Positions 55,510 to 64,000 of a stretch of DNA of 64,000 nt are shown here, one piece after another. Origin of the DNA: JARRON01 sp037383845 (lineage in GTDB: Bacteria > Pseudomonadota > Gammaproteobacteria > Steroidobacterales > XN24); the NCBI GenBank assembly GCA_037383845.1, contig JARRON010000012.1, positions 4,459 through 68,458 on the forward strand, in the 5' to 3' direction. How positions within the stretch are numbered: the first letter of the stretch is position 1; each line of letters starts with the position of its first letter. The notes under the pieces were generated by a model that had not been told where the DNA came from, searched no databases, and saw only the letters and a list, made by a program, of their open reading frames with translations. The position numbers and the translations under genes are program-made.

Positions 55510-56991
55510 TCAGTCCCCGAGAGCCTCGGCCCGGCGGGCGATTTCCTTCACGGCGCTGCGGACCAGCGGTCCGTAGAGGGGAAGGTGGGCATACCAGTAC
55601 ACCAGACCCCAGAAGCCGGCGGGATGCCAGTAGGCGCAGAGCTCAACGACCCGCCCGCCGTTCCGGTCCCGGATGGTGAACTCCTGGAGGCCGGAGCCGG
55701 GAGCCCGCATCAGCATCGAATAGGTGATTCGCTTGTCGGGCTCCATTCCCAGCACGCGCCACCCGTCCACGACGTCCCCCATGCGTACCGCCTCGGAATC
55801 CCGGCGGCCGGTGCGGAAGCTGGGTCCGCCGATCAGCCAGTCGAAGGCGCGACGGAGCCACCACAACGGGCGATAGGAGAAGAAGTCACCCCTGGCGCCG
55901 AAGGTCTGCAGTACCCTGAAGAGGGCGCCCGCCGACGCCGTGGTCTCGGCCTCGCCGCACCACGACTTGGCGTAAAACGAGTGCTTCGGGTTCCAGTCCC
56001 GGCAGGCGATGGAGCCTTCCACCCAGCGGGCGGGCACCTCGTGGCGCTTCTCCGCTTCCAGGGTGGCGGCCACGGACTCCCGGAAGGTGAGCAGCCGCTG
56101 CGGGACAAGCTGCCGGATTTCCCTGTCTTCGCCGACATAGTCGTGGGCGAGCCCCTCCACCAGGGACATGGCCGTGGTCGGCGGCACGGAGGTCACCAGG
56201 TACAGCCAGTAGCTGGACAGGGTGGGCGTCAGGACGGGCACGGGAATGACGAGCGGTTTCCTGCCCACGAATTCCCCGTAGATGTCCATGATTTCCTGGT
56301 AGGTCAGCACCTCCGGGCCCGCCAGCTCGAGAACCCGGTTGCCTTCCAGGGGCAGGTCCGCGGCGGCGATGGTGTAGTTCAGCACGTTCTCCAGCGCGAT
56401 GGGCGTGGAGCGCCGCCGCACCCATTTCGGCGTGATCATGAGCGGCAGGTGATTGACCAGGTCGCGGATGACCTCGAAGGCCGCTGAGCCCGGCCCGACG
56501 ATCATGGCCGCCTGCAGCTCGATGACCTGGACAGCGCCCTCCCGGAGGGTCTCGCCCACCGCCATGCGGCCTTCCATGTGACGGGAGCGTTTGTCCTTCG
56601 GCATGATGCCGCCGAGGTAAACGATGCGCCGGACGCCGGCGGCCTCGCAGGCCCGGCGCACGTTCTCCGCAGCCCTCCGCTCCACCGGCACGAAGTCCTT
56701 GCCACTCCACATCATGTGCACGAGGTAATAGACGACGTCCGCACCCTCGAGCACGGCGGGCAGCGTTTCCGGCTGAAGCACGTCGGCCGACACGCATTCC
56801 ACCCCCTGCCATTCCCGGGCCTCGAGCACCGCCGCGTTCCGGGCCACGGCCCGCACGTCCCAGCCGTGGGCGGCCAGGGCCGGCGTGAGGTTGGAGCCCA
56901 TGTAGCCGCTGGCGCCCAGCACGACGGCCACCCGGCCTTTGCCGTCGGGCAGCCCGGGGGAAGGGAAATCCGGATGGGAGTCTGTCGCCAT
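55510..56991 (-). CDS. SDR-type NAD(P)-binding protein with DUF2867 domain
   Basis: A 493-residue two-part protein. The N-terminal atypical SDR domain has the nucleotide motif VLGASGYMGSNLTPAL and strand ADVVYYLVHMMW. The C-terminal DUF2867 domain, an SRPBCC-like fold, has RVLGMEPDKRITYSMLM and WGLVYWYAHLPLYGPL. Such proteins resemble NAD(P)H-binding epimerase/reductase-like enzymes, but their substrate is unknown. ATG 56991 matches the family start. It is convergent with the pseudoprotease gene and divergent from the TIR-TPR gene. Confidence 0.85.
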   Translation of the reverse strand: MATDSHPDFPSPGLPDGKGRVAVVLGASGYMGSNLTPALAAHGWDVRAVARNAAVLEAREWQGVECVSADVLQPETLPAVLEGADVVYYLVHMMWSGKDFVPVERRAAENVRRACEAAGVRRIVYLGGIMPKDKRSRHMEGRMAVGETLREGAVQVIELQAAMIVGPGSAAFEVIRDLVNHLPLMITPKWVRRRSTPIALENVLNYTIAAADLPLEGNRVLELAGPEVLTYQEIMDIYGEFVGRKPLVIPVPVLTPTLSSYWLYLVTSVPPTTAMSLVEGLAHDYVGEDREIRQLVPQRLLTFRESVAATLEAEKRHEVPARWVEGSIACRDWNPKHSFYAKSWCGEAETTASAGALFRVLQTFGARGDFFSYRPLWWLRRAFDWLIGGPSFRTGRRDSEAVRMGDVVDGWRVLGMEPDKRITYSMLMRAPGSGLQEFTIRDRNGGRVVELCAYWHPAGFWGLVYWYAHLPLYGPLVRSAVKEIARRAEALGD

Positions 56992-57272
56992 GCCGCTCAC
57001 CGACTGTTGTTTCGGGAGACGCTCTCCCGGATGCGCGGGCAGCGGCCGCCGGTCGACCGTGCGCGCTCCTTGTCCCCGGTGGTCTCCGGGCGATCCCGCC
57101 ATGGCCTTCCGCCCGGCTTCGCGGCGCGCATCCCGTCGACATCCGCCGCGTTGGACAGGTCCCGGTGGCCCCGCGATCCCGCTCGCTGCCCGCCGGAGGA
57201 CGACGCAGGCTCGGCACCTCCGGCCCGGACGTCATACACTGCGGTTTCGGGCCGGTTCACCCGGCGGGGGGA

Positions 57273-59372
57273 ATGATGGTACCTGAAGAGACCGGGCCGT
57301 CGGCGAAGCCAGCCACGGCCTCGTCGCGAAAATACAGGGCTTTTATCAGCTACAGCCACACCGACCGGAGCTGGGGCGAGTGGCTCCACCGGGCACTGGA
57401 GACCTACCGGGTGCCGAAGCGGCTGGTCGGGCGCGCCACGAACATGGGTACGGTGCCGCGGCGCATCGCGCCGGTGTTCCGGGACCGGGAGGAACTGCCT
57501 ACCGCCACCAGCCTGGGGGCGGTCATTAACGAGGCCCTTCAGGACTCCGCCACGCTGGTGGTCATCTGTTCTCCCGCCGCGGCCCGTTCCCGGTGGGTCA
57601 ACGAGGAAATTCTCACCTACAAGCGCCTTGGCCGCGGGGACCGGATTCTCGCGCTCATCGTCGCCGGCGAGCCCAACTCGTCGGACAAGGCCGACGACGG
57701 AACGGAGGAGTGTTTCCCGGAGGCGCTGCGGTACAGGACCGGCCCGGACGGCGAGCTGACCTCGGCGCGGGAGGAGCCGGTGGCGGCAGACCTGCGCCCG
57801 GGGGGCGACGGCAAGGCCGCGGCCAAGCTCAAGCTGGTGGCAGGCATCCTGGGCGTGGGCTACGACGAGCTGCGGCAGCGGGAGCAGCAGCGCCGATTCC
57901 GCCGGCTGGTCGCCGTCACGGCTGCCTCCGTGGCCGGCGTGCTGATTGCCGCGGCGCTGACGGTGGACGCAATGCTGGCCCGCCAGGAAGCGGAAGCCGA
58001 GCGCGCCCGGGCCGAGGCCGCCCTGGACGAGTCCGAGGCGGTCACGGACTTCCTCACCTCCATGCTGGGGGCCGCCAGCCCGGCGGAGCAGGGCCGGGAT
58101 GTGACCGTGCGGGAGGTTCTGGACCAGGCGGCCAATCGCCTCGAGGTGCAGTTCGCAGAGCAGCCCCTGCTGGAAGCACGCATGCTGCATACCCTGGCCA
58201 GCACCTACGGCGCCCTGGGGTACTTTGACGTCGCAAAGGACCAGTTCGAAAAGGCCTACGGCATCCGGTCCGAGCGCCTGGGTCCCGTCGATCCCGAGAC
58301 CCTGGAGTCGAGACGGGATCTCGCCTCGACGCTGGTTGAGCTGGAGCAACGGGATGCTGCCACCGCGGAGTTGAGAGAGATGCTGGCGCTGGAGCGGCAG
58401 GTCTTCGGGCCGGATCATCCCGGTACGCTGAAGACCCAGGCCAGCCTGGGCGTGGCCCTCGTGCGCGCGGACGAGCTGGTGGAGGCCGAAGCGCTGCTGC
58501 AGGACGGCCTCGAGCGGGCCGAAACCGCGCTCGGCCCGGATTCGCCAGAGACCCTCATGTTGATGAACGGCCTTTCCAGTATCCACTGGCAGCGGCGCGA
58601 GCTCGAGCCGATGATGGCCCTGAACACGCGGATCCTGGAAGCGACCCGCGGGCGCTACGGCGATCTCCATCCGGATACGGTGAGCGCCATCCACAATCTT
58701 GCCACCGCCTATTTCCTGGCCAGCGACCGGCTGATGTATTCCGGCGAAGCCATAGGCAACACGCCGGCGCTGCAGCGTGCCGCCGAGCTGTATGCGGAGG
58801 CGTCCGCGAAGGGGAAGGCCCTCTACGGCGAGGATCATCCTTCGCCCTACATCAGCCAGTTCATGTACGGCGTCTGCCGGCTGAATATCGGTGAGTACGA
58901 CGCCGCGGAACAGGCGTTCCATGAGGTGGTCCGTGCCCGGGAGCGGCTGTCAGGTCCCGACTCGCAGGGCGTTTTCTCCCCCAAGGGCCAGCTGGCGCGC
59001 CTGTACATCCGCCAGAAACGCTTCGAGGAGGCGCGGGACCTGATGGCCGGGGTCGTCGAGGGGGCGGTCCGGGTCCTCGGCGAGGAGCACACGGCTACCC
59101 AGGTCTACCGGTATCGGCTCGGCATCGCGCTGATGCACCTGGAAGCCTATGAGGAAGCCGAGTCCGTCCTTCTCAACGCCCACGGGCATCTGCTCGAAGC
59201 CCGGGGTGCGGATCACGACTGGACCCAGTGGTCCGCCAAGGTGCTCAGCGAGCTCTACGAACGCCTGGACCGGCCCGAGGAAGCGCGCCAGTGGATGGAC
59301 CGCGTGGACCCGGAGTGGAACGCGGCCATGGAAGAGGTCCGCGCCCAGAACACGGCGCCGTTCTACGACTGA
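57273..59372 (+). CDS. Membrane-anchored TIR-TPR protein
   Basis: A 699-residue protein. Residues about 18-150 are a TIR domain (KYRAFISYSHTDRSWGEW opening; VFRDREELP BB-loop area). The site typical of TIR NAD-cleaving enzymes, S-x-W plus Glu, is seen as SRWVNEEIL, with Trp108 and Glu111 or Glu112. One hydrophobic segment follows (about 210-232), then a coiled region (EAEAERARAEAALDE) and about seven or eight TPR units of the kinesin-light-chain type (for example AKDQFEKAYGIRSERLG). Starts at 57273 or 57276 share a GGGGGGA ribosome site. It stands alone. It may act as a signalling or defence NADase, or as a scaffold; which one cannot be read off. Confidence 0.85.
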   Translation: MMVPEETGPSAKPATASSRKYRAFISYSHTDRSWGEWLHRALETYRVPKRLVGRATNMGTVPRRIAPVFRDREELPTATSLGAVINEALQDSATLVVICSPAAARSRWVNEEILTYKRLGRGDRILALIVAGEPNSSDKADDGTEECFPEALRYRTGPDGELTSAREEPVAADLRPGGDGKAAAKLKLVAGILGVGYDELRQREQQRRFRRLVAVTAASVAGVLIAAALTVDAMLARQEAEAERARAEAALDESEAVTDFLTSMLGAASPAEQGRDVTVREVLDQAANRLEVQFAEQPLLEARMLHTLASTYGALGYFDVAKDQFEKAYGIRSERLGPVDPETLESRRDLASTLVELEQRDAATAELREMLALERQVFGPDHPGTLKTQASLGVALVRADELVEAEALLQDGLERAETALGPDSPETLMLMNGLSSIHWQRRELEPMMALNTRILEATRGRYGDLHPDTVSAIHNLATAYFLASDRLMYSGEAIGNTPALQRAAELYAEASAKGKALYGEDHPSPYISQFMYGVCRLNIGEYDAAEQAFHEVVRARERLSGPDSQGVFSPKGQLARLYIRQKRFEEARDLMAGVVEGAVRVLGEEHTATQVYRYRLGIALMHLEAYEEAESVLLNAHGHLLEARGADHDWTQWSAKVLSELYERLDRPEEARQWMDRVDPEWNAAMEEVRAQNTAPFYD

Positions 59373-59493
59373 GCGCGGGCCCGGCACGGGATGGTTCCCC
59401 GATCCTGTAAACTGAAGCGGACGGTCTGTCCCGGCAGCCGGGAAGAGACCTTTCGCCGACAACGAGCTAAGAACTCGCAGAAGGAAGATTCCG

Positions 59494-60330
59494 ATGAACA
59501 AAACGTTCGGATCCGGCGCCTGGCAGCAGGTGCTGCCGGTCGCTATGTGCCTGCTCACGATCCCGCTTCTGCAGGCCCAGGCGGACGAGCCCGGCCAGAG
59601 CCAGGCGGACATCGCCAAGAAGCTGGCCAACCCCATCGCGTCTCTTGTCAGCGTGCCGTTCCAGGCCAATTACGACGACAACTTCGGCCCGCGTGACGAA
59701 GGGTCGCTCTGGAGACTCAACATCCAGCCCGTCATCCCGTTCTCCATCGGCGAAGACTGGAACCTGATTTCCCGAACCATTCTGCCGGTCGTCGACCAGG
59801 ACGGGTTCCCAACCCCGGGCTACCACGAATTCGGACTGAGCGACACGGTGCAGAGCGTGTTCTTCTCGCCGAAGGCGGAGACCGACAGCGGGTGGATCTG
59901 GGGTGCGGGGCCGGTGTTCCTGATCCCGACTGCCACCGATGAGTTCCTCGGCACCGAGAAGTGGGGCATCGGGCCCACGGCGGTGGCGCTCAAGCAGTCC
60001 GGCCCCTGGACCTACGGCGGGCTGGCCAACCACATCGAGTCCTTCGCCGGCGCAGGTGACAGGGCGGACGTGAGCGCAACCTTCCTGCAGCCCTTCCTGA
60101 CGTACATTCTTCCCAGCCAGACCACCATCGCACTGAACACCGAGTCCACCTATGACTGGGAAGCCGAGCAGTGGTCGATTCCCCTCAACCTGACGGCACT
60201 GCAGATGGTGAATCTGGGTGGCCAGCTCGCCCAGGTAGGCGCCGGTGTCCGCTACTGGGCCGATTCGCCTGACTCGGGCCCCGAGGGCTGGGGATTCCGC
60301 CTGATCTTCACCCTGGTCTACCCGCGCTAG
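59494..60330 (+). CDS. Outer-membrane transporter-like protein (phenol-pathway MetA / DUF-type)
   Basis: A 278-residue exported protein with a signal peptide (LTIPLLQAQA, about residue 30) and beta-rich sequence. It includes LANPIASLVSVPFQANYDDNFGP, then NIQPVIPFSIGEDWNLI, and ends in the aromatic LIFTLVYPR. The pattern is that of the 'transporter' family related to MetA of phenol-degradation clusters, thought to be a beta-barrel in the outer membrane. It converges on the MFS transporter with a 4-base overlap. Function is unknown. Confidence 0.7.
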   Translation: MNKTFGSGAWQQVLPVAMCLLTIPLLQAQADEPGQSQADIAKKLANPIASLVSVPFQANYDDNFGPRDEGSLWRLNIQPVIPFSIGEDWNLISRTILPVVDQDGFPTPGYHEFGLSDTVQSVFFSPKAETDSGWIWGAGPVFLIPTATDEFLGTEKWGIGPTAVALKQSGPWTYGGLANHIESFAGAGDRADVSATFLQPFLTYILPSQTTIALNTESTYDWEAEQWSIPLNLTALQMVNLGGQLAQVGAGVRYWADSPDSGPEGWGFRLIFTLVYPR

Positions 60331-61766
60331 GTCTTGAATTCCGTGCCGCGGGTCAGCCAGTGGCGCAGCAGGTACGCGATGATGCAGCCCGCCAGGGCGT
60401 AGATGCCGAGTATCAGCCACATGGCCTCGGGGCGGTCCCAGTAGTCCAGCTGGTGATTGACCATCGCCTGCTGCAGCGGAACCGCCTCTCCGGCGATCGT
60501 CACTTCCTCGGGCGACCAGCGGTCCAGCATGTGCCCGGACAGCGCGCTGACCACGGTCTTGGCCAGGAACCACGGCACGAGGGACATTCCCAGGTAGGCG
60601 CCTTCCTGTCCCTTTGGCGCGATGGCGGCCGTGAACTCGTAGAGCTTCGGTGACCAGACCACCTCGCCGACGGTGAGCAGGATCATGCAGGCGATGGCCA
60701 TCTGGTAATGGGCGGCCTCGATGGTGGTGTTGTAGGCCGTCCACGGCACCGCCATGGGAAGAAGGGCGACGGCCGAGACCATCGCGCCGTAGATGAGCAT
60801 CTTGAATACGTTGAACCGGTTTGCCAGCGGGATGAACAGCACCAGGCCGATGACGATGCCGATGGGATTGATGGCGCTGAGCGTTCCGATGGCGGCGTCT
60901 GGTCCGATGGTCCGCAGCCAGTACTTCGGCATCAGCAGGTACAGGTAGGTGTAGACCGCCCGGACGCCGAGAATGAGCGCGATCAGGACCAGCAGGCGCC
61001 GTAGTGCCGGTTCACGGACCATTTCCTGGAAGATCTGCATCGGCCGCAGGCGCTTGACGGCCTTTTCCTTCTCCTGTTCGACGGCGGGCTCGTCCGCGCT
61101 GACAAGCTGGTCTTCCCGGCGGACCAGGGTCACCCGGACCAGCAGGCACAGCAATGCCGTGATCACCCCCATGGTGAAGATGTGCACGTTGGGCAGGTCC
61201 AGGGCCTTGCGCACGATGTCGATGGAGAAGCCGGCGGCTGCCGCGCCGATGTTCATGAACAGGTACCAGAGATTGAAGCCGGCACTGCGGGAGCGCTTCG
61301 TCGTGAACCGGTTTGTGGCTGCCTGGAAGGTGGTCTGCACGGCGGCCATGAAGGGCGCCATGAGGAGGAAGATGCCGGCGGCAAGCAGGCCCCGGTGGGG
61401 CAGGGAAGGCATGAGCCCCACGACCACGATGGCCAGGCGCAGGACAAGCAGCGCCCACATGGACAGGTCGACGGACTTCTTGATCCCGAGCCAGTCCGTG
61501 TACATGCCCGCGACCAGGAGCATGAGCGAGGTCGCTGACGTGAAGAGCGTGATGGTGTAGCCGGCATACTCGTCGCTCATGCCCAGGTCTTCGGACAGGA
61601 ACACCGCGGCGATGGTGAGCATGGCGAAGTAGGCCGTGCAGTCCAGCAGGTTGACCAGCTGGATGCCCCAGTATTCGCTCCGGGTCTCCTTGAGGACGCT
61701 GAAATCCCGGAAATAGGCGGCGATGGCTTCGCCGGCGGAGCGCTTTGCGGCGGGTGGAGCGGCCAT
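60327..61766 (-). CDS. MFS transporter
   Basis: A 479-residue inner-membrane protein with 12 or more hydrophobic segments and the POT/MFS-like pattern: an N-terminal YWGIQLVNLLDCTAYFAMLT, loop 2-3 GMYTDWLGIKKSVD, a charged central loop (VEQEKEKAVKRLRPM) and AIAPKGQEGAYLGMSLVPWF in the C-half. The substrate could be peptide or another small organic molecule; no direct clue is available. It ends 4 bases inside the converging outer-membrane gene, and the two may be functionally linked. Confidence 0.82.
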   Translation of the reverse strand: MAAPPAAKRSAGEAIAAYFRDFSVLKETRSEYWGIQLVNLLDCTAYFAMLTIAAVFLSEDLGMSDEYAGYTITLFTSATSLMLLVAGMYTDWLGIKKSVDLSMWALLVLRLAIVVVGLMPSLPHRGLLAAGIFLLMAPFMAAVQTTFQAATNRFTTKRSRSAGFNLWYLFMNIGAAAAGFSIDIVRKALDLPNVHIFTMGVITALLCLLVRVTLVRREDQLVSADEPAVEQEKEKAVKRLRPMQIFQEMVREPALRRLLVLIALILGVRAVYTYLYLLMPKYWLRTIGPDAAIGTLSAINPIGIVIGLVLFIPLANRFNVFKMLIYGAMVSAVALLPMAVPWTAYNTTIEAAHYQMAIACMILLTVGEVVWSPKLYEFTAAIAPKGQEGAYLGMSLVPWFLAKTVVSALSGHMLDRWSPEEVTIAGEAVPLQQAMVNHQLDYWDRPEAMWLILGIYALAGCIIAYLLRHWLTRGTEFKT

Positions 61767-61936
61767 GCCGGGGAGTGTGCCTGATTATCGGCGCCAGTGG
61801 TTAGCGCCGGCGCCCGCCGCACGGGCGCCGCAGCCCGGAATCACCGGAGTCCCGACCACTGCCGGGTGGCTGGCCGGCGCCAGGCCGGCGCAATACGAGT
61901 CACGCGCGAAAGGCAGTGCCGCCGGTGCCGGGGGAG

Positions 61937-63691
61937 CTAGGCTGACCGGGCCTTCCAGGCCCGGTCGAGCCGGGCGATCACCTCGGCATACCGGGGATCC
62001 GCGCGGACGGCGTCCATGGGCGGGGCCCGGTGGTACCGCAGGAACAGTTCCTCGTCCCAGAAGGCCTCCCCCATGTCCCGAAAGCAGCGGAAGGCCTCGT
62101 CCATCTCGCCCAGTGCCGCGTGGACGATGCCGGCCTTGCAGTCATCGCCGGTCTCTTTGAGACGGGCAAGGTGTGTCCGCGCGCCGGCGGAATCACCCGT
62201 CGCAGCGCAGGCCAGCCCACGGGCCGTGGCCGGCCAGGCCCGGCTCCAGCGATCCGCCAGCCGGTCGAAGACTTCCGGGACGCCCTCCTCCCGGCTCAGG
62301 TGATAAAGCGCCAGGCCCTCGACCCACAACGTGTAGTCCACGTCCGGGTAGTGTTCCTGGGAGCGCTTCACCGACGCCAGGGCGTCGCCCGCGCGGCCCA
62401 GGGCCAGCTCGGCCATGGCGAGGTTTCCCCAGGCTTCGGGTTCGAGTGGGTCGAGCCGGGTGGCGCGTTCCGCCGCCGGCTCGGCCCGCTCCGGGTTGCC
62501 CGTGAGCAGCTCGACCCAGCTCATCCACTGGTGGCCAAGCGCCAGTCCCGGGCTTGCTTCGATTGCCCGGGACAGGGCCCGTTTCGCGCCCTCGCCGTCC
62601 TTCAGGTGCGCCATGATCGCGCCTTCGGAGGCGCGACCCTCGGCCAGCCCCGGATCTATCTCCAGCGCCCGCCGCGTGGCCTCCCGGCTGCGCGCCAGGA
62701 CGTCCGGGTCATCGGTGTGGCCGTAGTCGATGAGCCCGCCGAGCGCCATCCCAAGGCCTGCCCAGGCCGCGGCGTAGTCCGGATCGCGGTCGATGGCCCT
62801 TCGGAAGGCTTCGGCGGCCTTTTCCAGTCCGGACTCGGTACGGTCCACGAATCGTTCGCGACCGATGCTGTAGAGCCGGTAAGCCTCCAGGTCGCGGGTC
62901 TGCTGCCGGGACGTGCGGGCCTGCTCTTCCCGGGTGAGCTCGGCGCGGAGCGCGGACATGATCCTGGCGGCGAGCTCGCTCTGCAGGTCGAAGATATTGT
63001 CAGCGGACAGTTCGCGGTCGTAACGCTCAGCCCAGCGGTGCACGTCCGCACGCGCGTCGATGAGCTGCACGTTCAGGCGCACCCGGTTGCCCGCCTGCTG
63101 GACGCCGCCTTCCACGATGGTGCCGGCGCCCAGCTCGGCGGCGATCTGGCGCAGCGGCTTGTTCGTGCCACGGTAGCCGTTTACCGAAGTGCGGGAGATG
63201 ACCGTAAGGGCGGAAGCCCGGGAAAGCTCGGTCAGCAGGTCATCATGAAGGCCGGTGGCGAAGGGCTCCGACTCAGGTGACCCGCTCAGGTTCTGGAAGG
63301 GAAGAACGGCGACGGTGTTGGCATCCAGGTCGCCGGCCGCCCCGTCGCCGGCGCTGGCGCCAGGGGGCGCCCGGGCCGCGGAGTCGCTGTTGTCTGCGGG
63401 CGTGTCCGCGGGCGGGTCATCGCCCGGGGCGGGACGATCCGCCGTGCGGGTCAGTCCTTCCGATGTGAGGTCAAAGGTCCAGGACAGTACCACCACCACC
63501 GGCAGACCAATGATCGCCAGAGCAAGGAAGAATGGCGAGGCCCACGACGGCAGGCTCGTGGACGGGATCAGGACGTCCAGCAGTTCCATGCCCGCCACGG
63601 CAAGGACGACATACACGGCCGTGACCTGGTAGACCTTTCGTCGTTTCAGTTCGGAAAGGAAGGTGCTGAGCCTTTTGAGGGGTCTGGCCAC
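61937..63691 (-). CDS. Membrane TPR protein with FlgO/TolB-like domain
   Basis: A 584-residue protein. After a short basic N-terminus (ELKRRKVYQVTAVYVVLAV) come two hydrophobic segments, then a low-complexity Ala/Pro/Asp linker. A FlgO-like domain follows (AVLPFQNLSGSPESEPFA, then GTIVEGGVQQAGNRVRLNV), then TPR repeats to the C-terminus. The arrangement matches proteins annotated as adenylate-cyclase-like or TPR signalling proteins, but no cyclase domain is present. The GTG at 63691 has GGAG 6 bases upstream and gives the usual N-terminus; an ATG at 63751 would add 20 unlikely residues. Function unknown. Confidence 0.8.
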   Translation of the reverse strand: MARPLKRLSTFLSELKRRKVYQVTAVYVVLAVAGMELLDVLIPSTSLPSWASPFFLALAIIGLPVVVVLSWTFDLTSEGLTRTADRPAPGDDPPADTPADNSDSAARAPPGASAGDGAAGDLDANTVAVLPFQNLSGSPESEPFATGLHDDLLTELSRASALTVISRTSVNGYRGTNKPLRQIAAELGAGTIVEGGVQQAGNRVRLNVQLIDARADVHRWAERYDRELSADNIFDLQSELAARIMSALRAELTREEQARTSRQQTRDLEAYRLYSIGRERFVDRTESGLEKAAEAFRRAIDRDPDYAAAWAGLGMALGGLIDYGHTDDPDVLARSREATRRALEIDPGLAEGRASEGAIMAHLKDGEGAKRALSRAIEASPGLALGHQWMSWVELLTGNPERAEPAAERATRLDPLEPEAWGNLAMAELALGRAGDALASVKRSQEHYPDVDYTLWVEGLALYHLSREEGVPEVFDRLADRWSRAWPATARGLACAATGDSAGARTHLARLKETGDDCKAGIVHAALGEMDEAFRCFRDMGEAFWDEELFLRYHRAPPMDAVRADPRYAEVIARLDRAWKARSA

Positions 63692-64000
63692 GAATCTCCG
63701 CGGGTCGCGCCTGGCATGGAGGGTTCCGCGCAGCGGCGCGGCAGGACGCATTGATATCGCAGGCTCCGTCCCGGTTCAACCAGCCTGGAATGGCCGGACA
63801 CGACTAAAACGAGGCCCTCGCCTCAACTTCGGGAAGTCCTTAGTTGGTTATGTAAAAACGGCCTTGCCCGTGGCCGGCGGCTATGCACGGTCGCGTCCGG
63901 CCGCAGCCGGCCTGACTGAAAGGGCAAACTCGTCCTGCGGCGCTGTCCTGTATCCTTCCGGCGAACATCGCGGGCAAAGAGAATGAAGATGCGTGGAGAC
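63692..64000. other. End-of-window region
   Basis: Upstream region of the FlgO/TPR gene with no recognised gene. An ATG at 63983, preceded by AAAGAGA, could begin a plus-strand gene running off the end; too little is visible to tell. Confidence 0.3.

Noticed and set aside
57273..59372. TIR gene as part of a known anti-phage system such as Thoeris
   Set aside because: No partner effector or sensor genes (ThsA-like, SIR2, Macro-SLOG) are adjacent; flanks are metabolic genes.

Overview
The window is high-GC, gene-dense chromosomal DNA of a heterotrophic gammaproteobacterium. A halophilic or halotolerant lineage near Ectothiorhodospiraceae or Halomonadaceae is my best inference. Supporting points are a CrbS/CrbR-type acetate switch next to acs, class I polyhydroxyalkanoate (PHA) genes, a betaine-type BCCT uptake system, pntAB and a periplasmic catalase-peroxidase. 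I see no rRNA, tRNA, CRISPR array, transposase or phage gene, so this is core and shell metabolism rather than an island.

Layout. 1-5.3 kb: a truncated putP (proline/Na+ symporter), a patatin-like hydrolase, a YbaK-type deacylase and an SLC13-type permease with TrkA-C domains. 5.3-14.1 kb: the acetate module, with an acetate/Na+ symporter gene broken by an internal out-of-frame deletion, its DUF4212 small partner, the symporter-fused hybrid kinase CrbS, the regulator CrbR and Acs. 14.8-17.8 kb: an OprP-like porin and a CNMP/CBS/DUF294 protein. 17.9-22.7 kb: the PHA cluster phaB-phaR-phaP-phaA-phaC, with two PhaR-like boxes overlapping candidate promoters. 22.8-28.5 kb: an exonuclease, a deaminase, a second DUF294 paralog, a second phaB, a deoxyhypusine-synthase-like gene, and a fluoride channel with DUF190. 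28.6-39 kb: XdhC, an Fe-alcohol dehydrogenase, an SCP2-like protein, a zinc-ribbon protein, an acyltransferase, an EF-hand protein, a collapsed phospholipase D pseudogene, an LssY_C lipoprotein, two lipoprotein alpha/beta hydrolases, an SRPBCC protein and membrane proteins. 39-49 kb: phosphoketolase, a Cys-rich secreted protein, DUF2182/DUF1326, an FNT channel, a secreted DsrE-like protein, and pntAB with an internally shortened PntA. 49-64 kb: exported KatG; a BCCT, orphan betaine-type binding protein and inactive trypsin-like protein in one operon; an SDR-DUF2867 protein; a membrane TIR-TPR protein; an outer-membrane-type protein; an MFS transporter; and a FlgO/TPR membrane protein.

Taken together, the first half centres on acetyl-CoA: acetate uptake and activation (DUF4212/symporter, Acs), its sensing (CrbS/R), and storage as PHA (PhaA, PhaB, PhaC with PhaP and PhaR). 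Phosphoketolase (acetyl-phosphate) and PntAB (NADPH supply, which PhaB needs) feed the same node.

The most noteworthy points are: three genes with internal deletions (acetate symporter, phospholipase D, PntA TM2-TM3); a BCCT-binding protein-pseudoprotease operon; a TIR-TM-TPR protein; a repeated GACYTTW-type motif upstream of acs and the symporter operon; and paired PhaR boxes placed over two promoters.
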